This document shows, piece by piece, positions 1 to 11,469 of a stretch of DNA of 64,000 nt; within the stretch, counting starts at the first letter, position 1, and each line of letters begins with the position of its first letter. A program made the translations under genes and the position numbers. The stretch lies in NCBI RefSeq assembly GCF_019578655.1, contig NC_063263.1:1-64000 (forward strand). Reading direction: 5' to 3'. The DNA is from Ricinus communis. Its lineage: Eukaryota > Streptophyta > Magnoliopsida > Malpighiales > Euphorbiaceae. The notes beneath the pieces are model-generated. The model made no database searches and was not told where the DNA came from. It saw nothing but the letters and a program-made list of their open reading frames with translations.

Positions 1-1145
1 AAGCAATAGTCACTAATTTCATAATTTAGTAGTGTAAGGCGAGTTAAAAGAAAAGCGGTGCTAAATAATAAAAATAAAAAATATTAAATAAGTAAGCAAA
101 AAAAGAAACAAAATTAAAAGAACATTAAGCGAGTAATTTTAAATAAATAAGTAGAAAATAATAATAATAATAATAATAATACTAAAAATGAAAAGAAATT
201 AGGAAATAAAGAAGAAAACTTACTTGGTTGATAGCAAAACGTGAGAAAATTGCACAAAAATTGAAAATTTGTAGAGAATATTGGAGGAAATGGAAGAGTT
301 AGAAGGATTTTTGCTCTAAGCAGTCGTGATACGCTACTCGCCGATGTTGGCCGTGTGCATGACCGGCGTGTCAACCGTGCTCCCAATGGGCCAGTGTCCT
401 TGAATGCCTTATAATCAACAAGGTTTTGACACGGGCCATGTTATAAACCGTGCGACTCTTGGGAACCGTGTAACTCTCTAATTTTTATGCCCAACATGCC
501 CTAGACAATTAGACATGGGTCGTGTAGGGTAGCACGGGCCGTGTTGTAGATTGTGTGACTCTCGGGAACCGTGTAGCTTTGTTTTTCATAACCAACAAGC
601 CCTAGAAAGTTGGGCACGGGCTGTGTCTGAAACTGTGTTAGTCCCGTGTTGAAGCCTAAAAATGTGCTTTTACTCCATTTTATGCACTAACACCTGTATA
701 ACTCAGTAATTTATACAACCAAGTAATTTTTCACCCATAACGACACAAAAATAAAAGGAGTTAAGTTCCAAACCTACAGAAATTTAAAAATGAGCTAAGT
801 ATAAAGGATATGTCAAATTCTCAAAAATGCAGAAATGTAAAGGATAAGCTTGGGAATGCCTCCCAAGAGTGCTTCTTTTGACCGAGTCGTGTAGTTGGAC
901 TCATGCAGAAGGTTAATCCTGCTGGAACAACACCATATTGACCAGCTCCTCAATCTCAAGCGAGTATCCATGATAATGCTTCAAACGATGGCCATTCACC
1001 TTGAAACTCCCCTTATCGGGATGATGCAACTCAATTGTGCCATATGGAACACTTGCTGGATCACGAATGGTCCTGACCAGCGACTCCTGAGCTTCGCTGG
1101 GAACAAACGGAGATGTGAAATGTAGAGAAAAACTTGGTCCCTAAC
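1..1145 (-). other. Element A, region downstream of integrase (no intact ORF)
   Basis: This lies 3' of the integrase on the minus strand. I see no continuous coding frame. Around 340-660 it carries several repeats of a CACGGGCCGTGT-like phrase; the same phrase recurs near 7570 and 7660 in the LTR of A. Athila elements often have an env-like ORF here, but none is recognisable. A simple (AAT)n run sits at about 159-182. Confidence 0.55.
159..182. repeat. (AAT)n microsatellite
   Basis: Eight or so perfect AAT units, seen directly, inside the 3' part of element A. Confidence 0.9.
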
Positions 1146-4100
1146 TTAAAACTCCTTGGAGCCCCTTAGTCGCTTGTCGTGCGACTTCTTAGTCCACTCC
1201 TTATAGATGAATGAGTTGCCATATGCTTGCTGGCGCCACTCATCCAACTCATTGAGCAACCTTTGTCTCTGTTTACCTACAGAATCAATATCAAAATTAC
1301 AAGTTCTTAAGGCCCAAAGGGCCCTGTGCTCTAACTCAATAGGTACATGGCAAGCTTTCCCATACACAAGCCTATAAGGTGTAAAAACTATAGAAGTATG
1401 ATAGGCTCTCATGAATGCCCAAAGTGCATCATCTAACTTATTTGCCCAATCCTTCCTACTCACCCCCATGGTTTTCTCTAAAATGCATTTCAAACCCCTA
1501 TTAGTAACCTCTACTTGCCCACTAGTCTGCGGATGATAGGGTGTAGAAAACCTGTGGGTCACTCCATATCGCTGAAGTACTCTCTCCAGTTGGGCATTAC
1601 AAAAATGTGTCCCTCTATCACTAATCAGTGCCTTAGGTATGCCAAACCTAGCAAACAATCGCTTGAGGAACTTAGTAATGACTCTAGCATCATCAGTCTG
1701 GAAAGCTTGCGCTTCCGGCCACTTAGAGAAATACTCAATAGCAACAAGGATATACTTATTTCCAAAAGAAGAAGGAAAGGGCCACATAAAGTCAATGCCC
1801 CAAACATCAAAAATCTTAACCGTTTGAACGCTCGTTTGGGGCATCTCATCACGAGCAGATATGTTACCTGACCTCTGGCATGCATCACAAACCTGCACGA
1901 ATGCTTTAGCATCCTGAAAATGGTCGACTAATAGAACCCAGCCTCAAGAACCTTCCTAGCAGTGTGGTTAGCTACTTGATGACCTCCCATTAGCCTCTCA
2001 TGGTAATGCCTCAAGGTCTGGAGGATCTCCTCCCCATGCACGCATCGTCGAATTACCTGGTCTGCACAAACTCGAAACAAAAAAAGGGTCTTCCCAAATG
2101 TAATACTTCAAATCAACAAAGAATTTCTTCTTTTGCTAAAATGTTATATACCCTTTGGTAAGACCTTTGCAACCAAGTAATCTGCAAAATTGGAAAACCA
2201 AGGAACATCCGAAGATACCTGAATAGAGCACAAGTACTCATTCAGAAAATTGTCATTAATAGCCCTCTCATCCAGTGCATTTAGGCTCGAGTTCTCCAAT
2301 CTTGAAAGGTGATCTGCGGCCAAGTTCTTCGCACCTTTCTTACCCTTGATCCCAATGTCGAATTCCTGGAAAAGCAAAATCCAACGAATGAGTCTCGGCT
2401 TAGCATCATGCTTTGCAAACAAGTACCTCAACACCGAATGATCCGTGTAGACCACGGTATTGGATAGCACCAAATATGAGCGAAACTTGTCGAAAGTGTA
2501 TACTACAGCAAGCAACTCCTTCTCATTAGTGGTATAGTGCTCCTGAGCATCTATTAATGTCCTGCTAGCATAATAAATTGGTTTGGAACTAATTGTCAAA
2601 CCTCTATCCTAAAACAGCTCCAACTGATAAATCACTAGCATCACACATTAGCTCAAAAGGCAGCCCGTAATTAGGCAAAACCATAATAGGGGCTGTAGTT
2701 AGCTTCTCTTTAAGTAACCTAAAGGCCTACAAACAGTCATCAGAAATATAAATGGAACATCTTTTACAGGCAATTAAGTCAAAGGTCTAGCAAGCTTAGA
2801 AAAGTCCTTAATGAATATTTTATGAAAACCTGCATGACCAAGGAAACTCCTAACAGCCTTAACTAATCTAGGGGGTGGCAACTTAGCAGTGGTCTCTACA
2901 TTAGCTCTATCTACCTCCATCCCTACATGTCAAAACTTATGCCCTAGCACAATACCCTCTCTCACCATAAAATGGCATTTTTCCCAATTCAACACAAGGT
3001 TAGCTTCTACACAGCGTGCAGGCATACACTCTAAATTAAGCAAACAATGGGAGAAAGAGTTACCAAATACTGATAAATCATCCATGAACTCCTCTATGGA
3101 TTCTTTGATCATGTCATGGAAGATCACCATCATACACCTTTGGAAAGTAGCAGGTGCATTGCACAAACCGAATGGCATCCTTCTGTAAGCGAACGTACCA
3201 TAGGGGCAAGTGAAAGTGGTTTTCTCTTGGTCCTCAGGTGCAATAGGAATCTAAAAATAAACTGAAAAACCGTCAAGAAAGCAATAAAACATATGCCCTG
3301 ATAAATGCTTTAACATCTGGTCAATAAAAGGAAGGGGAAAATGGTCCTTCCGAGTTATATCGTTGAGCCTCCTGTAATCAATGCAAACTTAAAAACCAAT
3401 TACTGTCCTAGTCGGTATTAATTCATCTTTCTCATTCTTGACCGTTGTCATACCTCCCTTCTTGGGCTGGCACGCAAGACTAACTTGAAACATGGAAATA
3501 AGATAAATTAAACTTGCATCCGAAGTTTAATTACCTCCTTCTTACTTCTTCACCGTGTTGGGTTCAGCAAATCGTATGCTTATCTTTGGCATAACTATCC
3601 TCCATCAGGATCTTATGTGAACAATAGCTGGGGTTAATTCTAGGAATATCTGCAATCTTTATGCAAAGGCCTCGGGGTACTTCCTGAGGGAAGCCAAAGT
3701 CATCTCCCTCTCCTCAGGAGTCAAATCAGCTGCAATCATCACCTATAGCTTCTCCGATTCATCCAGATAGGCATAAGTCAAGTGCTTAGGAAACTCCTTC
3801 AACTCTAGGGCTAGTGCATCCTCAAGTGAAGGTCTCAATTTCTGCACCCCTGACCTGTCAATATCAACAAAATGGTCAACAAACCTACAAGGCTCACTAG
3901 CCAGCAAACAAGCAAGTTGTTCCAATACATCCTCGTTGGACAACTCATCCTTATCCTCAGCTTGTAATGCCACCTGCAAAGGATCATCAAGTAATATCTC
4001 CTGCAATTGAGACCCAGCCCAATATCATCAAAACATCCACGGAATATCGATTATCATATTGGTCGGTAGATGTCTCATAGATGTGCTAAGGTCAAAGGTA

Positions 4101-4529
4101 ATAGTCTTATCACCTACTCTAAGCTGTAACTTCCCATCACACACATCTATAACAGCCCTAGATATTATAAGAAAAGGTCTACCTAGAATTAAAGGTGCGC
4201 TACTCTCACCCTCCAAACCATAACAATAAAATCAATAGGAAATATAAACTTGTCTACCTTAACACACATCCTAAACTATTCCCCTAGGAAATTTCACAGT
4301 CCTATCTACTTACACTCATCCTAATAGGTTTAGGCTCACTCAAACCTAATTTTTCAAACAAACTGCTAGGCATTAAATTGATGCTAGCTCCTAAATCAGC
4401 TAAAGCATCACTGATATGCAAATCACCAATAATATAGGGAACAGTGAAACTCCCTAGATCAGGCCTCTTTACTAGCAGCTTGTTTTGAAGAATGGCTGAG
4501 CATTCCTCATTTAATGTCACAAGTCCCAA
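1146..4529 (-). pseudogene. Element A pol relic (protease, RT, RNase H, integrase)
   Basis: Polyprotein that would process, reverse-transcribe and integrate element A. Protease remnants lie at 4302-4529 (motif DLGASINLMP, the D-x-G-A active-site context) and 4028-4216 (ILGRPFL). RT remnants lie at about 2600-3700, with MPFGLCNAPATFQRCM at 3133-3178 and a degenerate active-site box (MDDL) downstream. RNase H is at 2144-2599 (YASRTL, TNEKELLAVV, YTDHS, ADHLSRLE). Integrase is at 1146-1898 with the catalytic core ([27 protein letters not shown]) but only part of the zinc-binding N-terminus. Many stops and frame changes separate these blocks, so no polyprotein is made. Confidence 0.88.
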
Positions 4530-4744
4530 GTCCTCTAGCTTCCTTTTGTTAGAATCTCTTTCAGGAACCTCACATACCTGGGCATCTGCAACATATCCTC
4601 AACAAAAGGTAGGTTAATCCTCAGCTGCTTAAATAAATCCAACAACTTACCAAACTGCTTATCAACCTTTTCCTGTTTCAACCAGGCAGGATATCAAATT
4701 GGAGGCTGGTATTCTCTCACAGGACTCTTCTTCTTGTCATCAAT

Positions 4745-6273
4745 TCATGCAGGCTCTATCACCTCAGTCTCTAGCTCCTTCCTGATTGGATCATTCTGCA
4801 TGATAACATCATCATCAGCCATAGGTAAAGAGCTAGCTAACTGCTTACCTGATCTCAAGGTGATAGCCTTGACATGCTCCCTCGGGTTTGACTTTGTGGT
4901 GCTAGGGAACGTCCCTGGTTGTCTCTTAGCCAACATCTTAGAAATCTGGCCTATATGATTCTTCAAATTCTGTATGGAGGACTGCTGATTTCTAAGAGTT
5001 GTGTCTGTCTGCTGAAACCTGTTCTCTAAAGTGGACACGAACTTCATCATCAACTCCTTTAAATTAGGCTTCTTCTCCTGGTTCTGAGGTAGTTAAGGAA
5101 GAACAATCTGCTGTTAGGGTTGCTGTAGGTACAACCGCTGAAATCCTGGTGGACCCTGCGTATTGTTATTTTGCCACCCAAAGTTGGGATGGTTTCTCCA
5201 TCCTGGGTTGTATGTGTTGTTGTATGGGTTATTCTACGGCCTAGGTGCATTTCTCATATAATCAACCTATTCATGGTCAGCAAAAGAAGATGAAGAAGAA
5301 GCAAATATACCTCCCGTATTATAGTTTGCACTGTAGTGCGGGCCACCCTGAAACTTCTGACCAACATATGTCTTGCGTGAATTTGTCTGGAGTGGAGGTC
5401 GATCTTCTTGCCAAAGGACCACAGGCTGAGGCTGATGTAGAATTTACCTGGTTCACCATTCTTTTCCGTCCTGGCCTACTCCTAGAAGACTGCCACTCAT
5501 ATGTGTTCATGGCCATCTCATCAATTAAGTTATGGGCTTGCTCTAGCATCTTATTATGGATGGCCCCACTTGCAGTTGCATCTACCATCTGCCTTGTGGC
5601 TGAGTTTAAACCACTATAACAAGTCTGCACCTGCATCCATAATGGCAAATCGTGGTGTGGGCAACATCTCAGCAAGTCCTTGTACCTTTACCACGCATCA
5701 TACATGCTCTCATCATCAAACTGCATAAAAAATATCATTACGCATTTTTGCAGTCATAGCAGAAGGAAAGTACTTATAAAGAAATTTCTCAACTAAAGAA
5801 CTTCAGGTGGTGATAGTGTTAGCTGGTAGGGACTGTAGCCATCTCTTTGCTCTATCCCTCAAGGAAAATGGGAACAGCCTAAACTGAATGGCATCATCGG
5901 TAGTCCCATTTATCTTGAAGATATCACAAATCTCTAAGAAATTCGCGATGTGGGCATTAGGATCTTCACTGGGCAAGCCACAAAGCGTACACCTTCTTTG
6001 CATCCCAGATGACATTTGGCCTAATTTGAAATTATTCAACGCAGACGGTGGCCTCGATAAACTAGTATCGTCCCTACCAAGGTCTAACTAAACTAGGTAC
6101 TTAGTCTTGTTTGCTTCAAATGACGTTATTCTGTCTCCCATGTCTACTAGTGTATGGACAAGAATCTGAATTTGCTCCTCCTCTACTACGTTTAATCACT
6201 TCTTAAGTTGTCTAAGGGATTGCTCTGGTTCGGGCAGAGGGTCTACTGGTGCAGGATTAGAACTCCTGGTCAT
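4745..6273 (-). pseudogene. Element A gag relic
   Basis: Capsid polyprotein remnant of element A. The likely start codon is the ATG read leftward from 6273 (beginning MTRSSNPAPVDPLPEPEQ); a stop follows within 26 codons (6196-6198), so the copy is broken at once. The retrotransposon gag domain follows at 5803-6039 (ANFLEICDIFKINGTTDDAI, then LRDRAKRWLQSLP). A C-terminal part is at 5319-5675 (NSATRQMVDATASGAI) and a spacer before protease at 4745-5053 (NHIGQISKML, NPREHVKAITLRSGK), both typical of Athila gag. Several frameshifts. Confidence 0.82.
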
Positions 6274-6401
6274 AGACTACCTGAAATGAACAAGGCAACA
6301 ACAAATCAAACAAAAAAATGAATAAAAAGCAATGACAAAAATAGAAAAGAAAAATGGCTAAAGTAACAAATAACAAATCTCACTCTAGTTTTCAAATAAA
6401 G

Positions 6402-6419
6402 TCCCTAGCAACGGTGCCA
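6402..6419 (-). other. Element A primer binding site, tRNA-Asp type
   Basis: The minus strand reads TGGCACCGTTGCTAGGGA, close to the complement of the 3' end of plant tRNA-Asp, the primer site known from Athila-type elements. It lies 6 bases inside the LTR edge at 6426, as expected. Confidence 0.8.
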
Positions 6420-6425
6420 AAAACT

Positions 6426-7890
6426 TGATATGATGCTTGTCTGGCTAGCTAGGCGGTGAACCTATTGATCTGACTAGCGGCAAGTATTAAAAATTCCGTA
6501 TCCCTCGGAAAAGTGAAATCCTAGAGTTACTACTTTGTTCCTTGTTATCTAGCCTAAAATTAATAACGGAGATTTCTAGATTTACTGATGACTAAAAACT
6601 AAATTCTAAGTGTAATGCGAGAATGAATGAGCACAGAGAATAATCGAGACAAGAAAGCAAACCCAAAAAGGACCTAGACTAGTTGGTAATCAAATAAAAG
6701 ACAACAGATTATTGAGTCTGATTATGCTACCCGTGGACGGATTCTAAACTGAATTTGGTTTCTCTCTAAATCCTAAACCCTAAACCCTAAACCTAAAAAC
6801 CTAAAGTTGGAATCTCTTCCTAACGATTGATTATTAAGTTAGCCTTAAGCTTTAATCCACCTCTATTAAGCTTTGTTAATTCTTAATCCGGCAAATTAAT
6901 TAACCTTACCTCTAAGTGAAAATTAACCTGTTCTTGCAATTAAATTTCCAAACTCAATTAGAATTTCTCAATTGCTAAAAGAGTTCTATGAGTAGTAATC
7001 AATACAATCAATGTAACGACAACTGGATTTATATTATTAATTGCAAAAAGAATACAAGAAAGGAAACTCAATCAATCTCAAGAATTCAATACAAAGCCAA
7101 CATAGCAAGGCACCACAATGGGTTCAACCAATCTAGCTACACATGTTCATGTCTGAAACAGATAGGAATTCAATTACAATGAAAGAATAAAGAAATTGAA
7201 ACATATACACCATTTTCCTAAAATTAGATGAATAGCTCCACGTCTTGATCTATACTGCAGTTGAACTCCAGAATTACTTCTAGATTTGCTCCAAAATTCC
7301 TCTTTCAATCTTCGATCCAAAACCTAGAATCACGAATCTGACGTTCCAAGGTGGAATTAGTCTCCTAGAAGCCGCCTGAAATGCCTGAAACACGTCTAAT
7401 AAAATTACAAAGGAAGATGAAGAGTCAAAATCGCCAATCTAGAACTCCTTTTTCTCTTTTTGGCTCGTTCCTTTTATACATTCTTTCGTCGTCTTCCGAC
7501 CGTATGCCATCAGAATTTACGTAACGAACTAAATCGAGTAGGGTCGTGCTCTTGCCCGTGTTAGCCAATACGGGCCGTGCTTTGGGGCGTGGTACCATCG
7601 AAAAATGTGCTGCTTCAAAGTGCTTAAGCTACACAGCCTGAAATTTCTGATAGGGTCCAACACGGGCCGTGTTAACTTCCTAAAAGTCAACCCAAGGTCA
7701 AAAGCTTCTGATTTCGTCCGTTTTCACCCGAAATTGATCTAAAATTACTAAAGCACTAATGATGGACCTATAAAATCTCTTAGGACATGGAAGGACACAA
7801 AACACAGGTGATCTTGAAATAACAATATAATAAATGCTAAGAAAATGCGCAATAATATGCCAGTAAATACGTGTAAAACTATGCATATCA
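6426..7890 (-). repeat. Element A 5' LTR (about 1465 bp)
   Basis: The right place for the 5' LTR of a minus-strand element, ending six bases before the primer site. On the plus strand it begins TGATAT and ends ATATCA, a perfect 6-bp terminal inverted repeat with TG/CA ends. The outer limit could be 2-4 bases further right (CACA follows). Inside, 6768-6793 carries a short run of the telomere unit (CCCTAAA)n. Confidence 0.72.
6768..6793. repeat. Short interstitial telomere-like repeat
   Basis: About three and a half units of CCCTAAA, the Arabidopsis-type telomere repeat, within the LTR of element A. Too short to be a telomere relic; it could act as a telo-box type site or be chance. Confidence 0.7.
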
Positions 7891-7959
7891 CACATATTCA
7901 TCAAAATCCTAGAAATTTCGGGCACTCTTCTTCTAGTAGGGTCTTCTAAGATTAGCATC

Positions 7960-9022
7960 GCGCGAATTATAGAGTAGTCTCAATTACCACCGAAATCAAT
8001 AAAGAGAGGAGGATTAGCCGGTATAATTGGAGCAGCAGGTGGAGCTTGGTTTGCAGCCACCCTAGCCAAAAGCTATTATAGTTCCTTTCATATCACACCC
8101 CTCAGATCATCGATAATGGCACTCTTAAGGATCTCAACATCTTACTCATTAGCTCTTTCATTAGCCATTTCAGATGTAGCTTTAGTCTCGCTTGTTGAAG
8201 CTTGATGTCTTGGCTATTCAAGAACACAGTCCGAAATCTTGGTGAGATTAGTATCCTCTCTAGCCTTCCACTATCTTGTCTCTTCCAACCTAAATGAGTG
8301 TCTATTTGGCTAAAAATAAAAGGGTTAGTATAATGCATGAGGTGTATGATGCACATGTTATGTAGAAAAATGGAAAAGAAAAGGGATCGGCATACACATT
8401 AATATATAAAGTATCCTTCCACCTTATTGTTCCTACACACGATTCATGGTGAGTATTTCTTCCCTAGGATCTTGAATCTGGGCTTCCTACCAATAAGGGA
8501 TAAAAGGCCCGACGTGCATTCCATAAACTCTCAAAAGCATATTAAAAACAAACAAGACAATATTTCTCAGTAAAAGTATAAAGCTTGCAATTTTTAGGCC
8601 TAGGGCCAAATTCCACATGTCTTTGTGCCAAAGCCTCCCAATATGTGGGCTTAAGTACTTATAAGGAGAGACATTTCAAATAGCAAGCATCAAGGTTCCT
8701 AGGGGAGGTTAGTACTGTCATTACCATGATCAAAGAGATAGGTATGAGAAATTCAATTGCAAGCTCCTACAAGTAAAAAGTGTTCTTCCTTGGCTCGCTC
8801 CTCACTAAAGGGTCCATGCGACAAAAAAATTTCACTTATTACATATGAGTGATGGTTAGCCAGTGTTACAATTCTAGGGTTGGAGTGGAACCAAAGAACC
8901 ACTAACCGACGCCATCGGGGCTATACGAACCAATGCGCACAATATGTGAAAGTGTAGTGATGCAAGAACCACTTATTAAATAATAAAATTAAGGATATAC
9001 ATACACTAGAATCAGCTTTTTT
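7960..9022 (-). other. Element B leader and gag N-terminal relic (Tat/Ogre-like)
   Basis: Between element A and primer site B. On the minus strand at about 7985-8075 one frame reads RVAANQAPPAAPIIPANPPL, a proline/alanine-rich stretch like gag N-termini of Tat/Ogre elements; just upstream is LKATSEMANERANE-like sequence broken by stops. The remainder (8350-9022) has no recognisable coding and is taken as the untranslated leader. Function is inferred from position only. Confidence 0.45.
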
Positions 9023-9041
9023 ATCCCTAGTAGAGTCGCTA
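9023..9041 (-). other. Element B primer binding site, tRNA-Arg type
   Basis: The minus strand reads TAGCGACTCTACTAGGGAT, differing at few positions from the tRNA-Arg-complementary site (TGGCGACTCxxCTGGGGA) typical of Tat/Ogre elements. It sits two bases from the LTR edge at 9044. Confidence 0.68.
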
Positions 9042-9043
9042 TC

Positions 9044-10997
9044 GTGGGCGGCGATGTAAGGCACGCCCCCAAGTGTCTTTAGCGATTACGGCACTACAAG
9101 ACTTTTTAACTTAATCGGGAACACGCTAACTAGTCACAGAGACTAGTGCGCAGATAGGAGTTGCCACCCTGGTAACCGGGATACTTTTACTAATGAGTGA
9201 CATTTCTTGATTCCATAAGGAAGACTACGTCACAAATTTAGAGATAGATCTGGAAGCCAACTTCCTTATTTGTGTATTCTTATCTTTAATTTTAGTGTTT
9301 AATAGCCAATTCCCTGTAAATGCGGCATAATATTTTTAGACATCAAGCATTGCAGTATGTAAGGTCTACCTAAATCTAGCCCACTTTTCATTAAAGCCTA
9401 ACTCAATCATCAAAGTTATTTAACCTAACTTACTAATTAATTACATACATGGTCCATCTAGTTTAGCCCAATTAGAAATTATGCTTTAATTATCAAGCCT
9501 TTTAAGCCTAACTGACTACTTTTTATGGAGAGGTCCAATTCAGTGACTTTAAATTTAAATATAGCCCAACTTAACCTAATTAAGTATGGCAAAGCCCATT
9601 AAGTCTATATGAATTTTAAATTAAAGCCCAATTACCATCTTCATTAGGCTAATATACTACAGTTTTCTTCATGTCACGTCCAACTTTAAGGCCTAAGTCT
9701 ATCTGTCCAATTTTAATAGATAATCATGTAGCATGTATTTGGGCATCCATCACAGATAAAAAGCAAAAATAAGAAGGGGCATGAACTAAATGTTACTATT
9801 ACAACCCATCTACAACTAAAATAAACGTAGAAAAGAAACCCTACAAACTAAGATATAGTATAAGGAACTACCAAAATACATCAAAAAATTGACAATTGGC
9901 CTAATTAGGTATAAAGTCGATCAACTCAGGGTGAAGAGACGATTGACTCTAGAGGCTTGGAGGGAGTTTTCTGCGGTCTTTTCTCGATTTTCATGCCTAG
10001 AACCGATATTTTTACATGCATAGAAGACAAAGAATTAGGTTAGAATATGTATAATAATAAAAAAAGAAAATATTACCTAATTATCTCATTAGATTCAAAA
10101 TCTAATCAAATCAAGTTAAAAACCCTAGGTGTTATTATCAAATTCAAAATCCAATAAAATCAGCATGTTCAATAGAAAAGAAATCTTAGTCTAATCATGT
10201 GGATTACATAGAATAATCATAGAAAAGATATTCCTAATATGTTTTCATAAAAATAAAATTGGAGCAATTAGAAGAGAGATGTTGATGATGCTGATGTAGG
10301 AGTACCCTCAGGTTGTCACCGTTAATCGTTGTTCTATGAATCTCAAGAGATGAGTTGGTTGTTGAATCAAAGAGAGGATGAGAATCTAGTTCTATATATT
10401 TTTAGGTTTAAAAAAAGTTTTTTTCATTCTCTAATGTGTTTCCTAACTTGGGAGTTTTTTCTCGGTGGGTTGCTTAAGGTTTTCTCTTTGTATGTATCAA
10501 TGTAATTGCTTAGCTCTGTTACTTGTTCTTTTTTTGTGAGTGTAGCTGACCCTAGATCTATGCCATACTATTCTATTTATAAGAGTAGGGTTAGGAAAAC
10601 CTAGGGAATGTTGATAATTATTGAATTATTAAAATAAATATATTATAATTATCTCTCCCTTTATTAGATTAATATAAAAAAATGCACGTAAAATGGTGTG
10701 AAAATTCAAAAAAATAGTCAATCAGCCCATATAAAGCCAATTGGCTCCAAGGATTAAAAATTCTAAAAAATTTAATAATTTAGTAACTTGTGAAAATTGC
10801 TTTTTTCCTATAGACTTTATTTTTCATGTCAATTGGCTCCAAATTGATTCTAGAAAGGTAATTTTAAGTTTAATTAATCTCATCCTTCTCTCATATTCGC
10901 CCTTTCTCAATCTCCGAGACTCGAGAAAGGCAGTAACTTTCATTATCGGGTTTTCCTAATTCCCTCCATATCGAGATCTGAAAAATGGATGCTGACA
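9044..10997 (-). repeat. Element B 5' LTR, Tat/Ogre-like (about 1950 bp)
   Basis: The minus strand begins TGTCAGCATCCATTTTTC at 10997 and ends with CA just before the primer site. A TATA box (CTTATAAATAG on the minus strand) lies at 10574-10583. The U3 part matches, in inverted orientation, the LTR at 13857-14465 (element C) along several hundred bases with clear divergence. Much of 9300-9720 is a run of 'AAGCCCAA'-like phrases, common in this LTR family. The ORF at 10741-10959 is not considered real. Confidence 0.7.
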
Positions 10998-11170
10998 CAT
11001 AGCTTTGAAAGATGAAAGATGAAATTTTCCAAGTTTGATCCAATCATTACCAGTTAGGGTTTTAAGAAGAGTTTGTAGGCTTTTGACGACTTTTTCAAAC
11101 ATGTTTTTTGGCTTTTGAAGATGAAAATTGAATATGGGGAAGTGTGAGAGATGGATGTGTATTTATAGGC
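10998..11170 (-). pseudogene. Promoter and 5' end of an unidentified ORF, cut by LTR B
   Basis: On the minus strand a TATA box (CCTATAAATACAC, about 11165) is followed by a CT-rich, leader-like stretch and an ATG at 11102. That opens 35 codons (MFEKVVKSLQTLLKTL, then TGNDWIKLGKF) that run without a stop straight into LTR B at 10997. I do not recognise the protein; the start of a gene or of another element's ORF are both possible. The upstream sequence mentions of TCGGCT/CGATCAGC phrases (11200-11250) resemble phrases in LTR C, so this may itself be an LTR promoter. Confidence 0.4.
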
Positions 11171-11460
11171 CTAAACTCAGAGTTAAATTCTGACTCTGCA
11201 ACCGTAGAGCCGAATCGGCTTAGCACACAGTCGATCAGCTGTATGACATCATTGTGCACTTTCTTTGCTTCCTTAAGAACCTTTTCAAGCATTTTCCCAA
11301 TCCTTAATTATGTGTAAATCCAAAATGTGCAATACATAAGGAATTAAGTGCAAAAAATGATTTGAGTACCAAAAGCATAAAATTTTATATGTCTTTGAAA
11401 AATCTAAAATTTACAAAGGAATGGAAGTACAAGCATGAAGAAGAATCAAAATACAGGGTT
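11171..11460. other. Intergenic, no gene seen
   Basis: AT-rich sequence between the truncated ORF and the PMD pseudogene. The minus-strand ORF starting at 11292 is short and without similarity I can name. Confidence 0.5.
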
Positions 11461-11469
11461 CTCTCATAA

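Larger units (their letters stand above)
1..7890 (-). mobile_element. Element A: Athila-like Ty3/gypsy retrotransposon, 3' end off window
   Basis: Reading the minus strand, this stretch gives in order a 5' LTR, a primer binding site, gag, protease, reverse transcriptase, RNase H and integrase, which is the Ty3/gypsy order. The gag, protease and RNase H sequence style and the tRNA-Asp-type primer site fit the Athila/Tat branch; that assignment is from knowledge of the families. All reading frames are broken by stops and frameshifts, so the copy is dead. The 3' LTR would lie left of position 1. The right end abuts the leader of a Tat/Ogre-like element (B), so A probably inserted into B. Confidence 0.88.

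Noticed and set aside
10741..10959. 72-codon ORF on the + strand
   Set aside because: Lies wholly inside the U3 of LTR B in antisense; low-complexity, no family resemblance.
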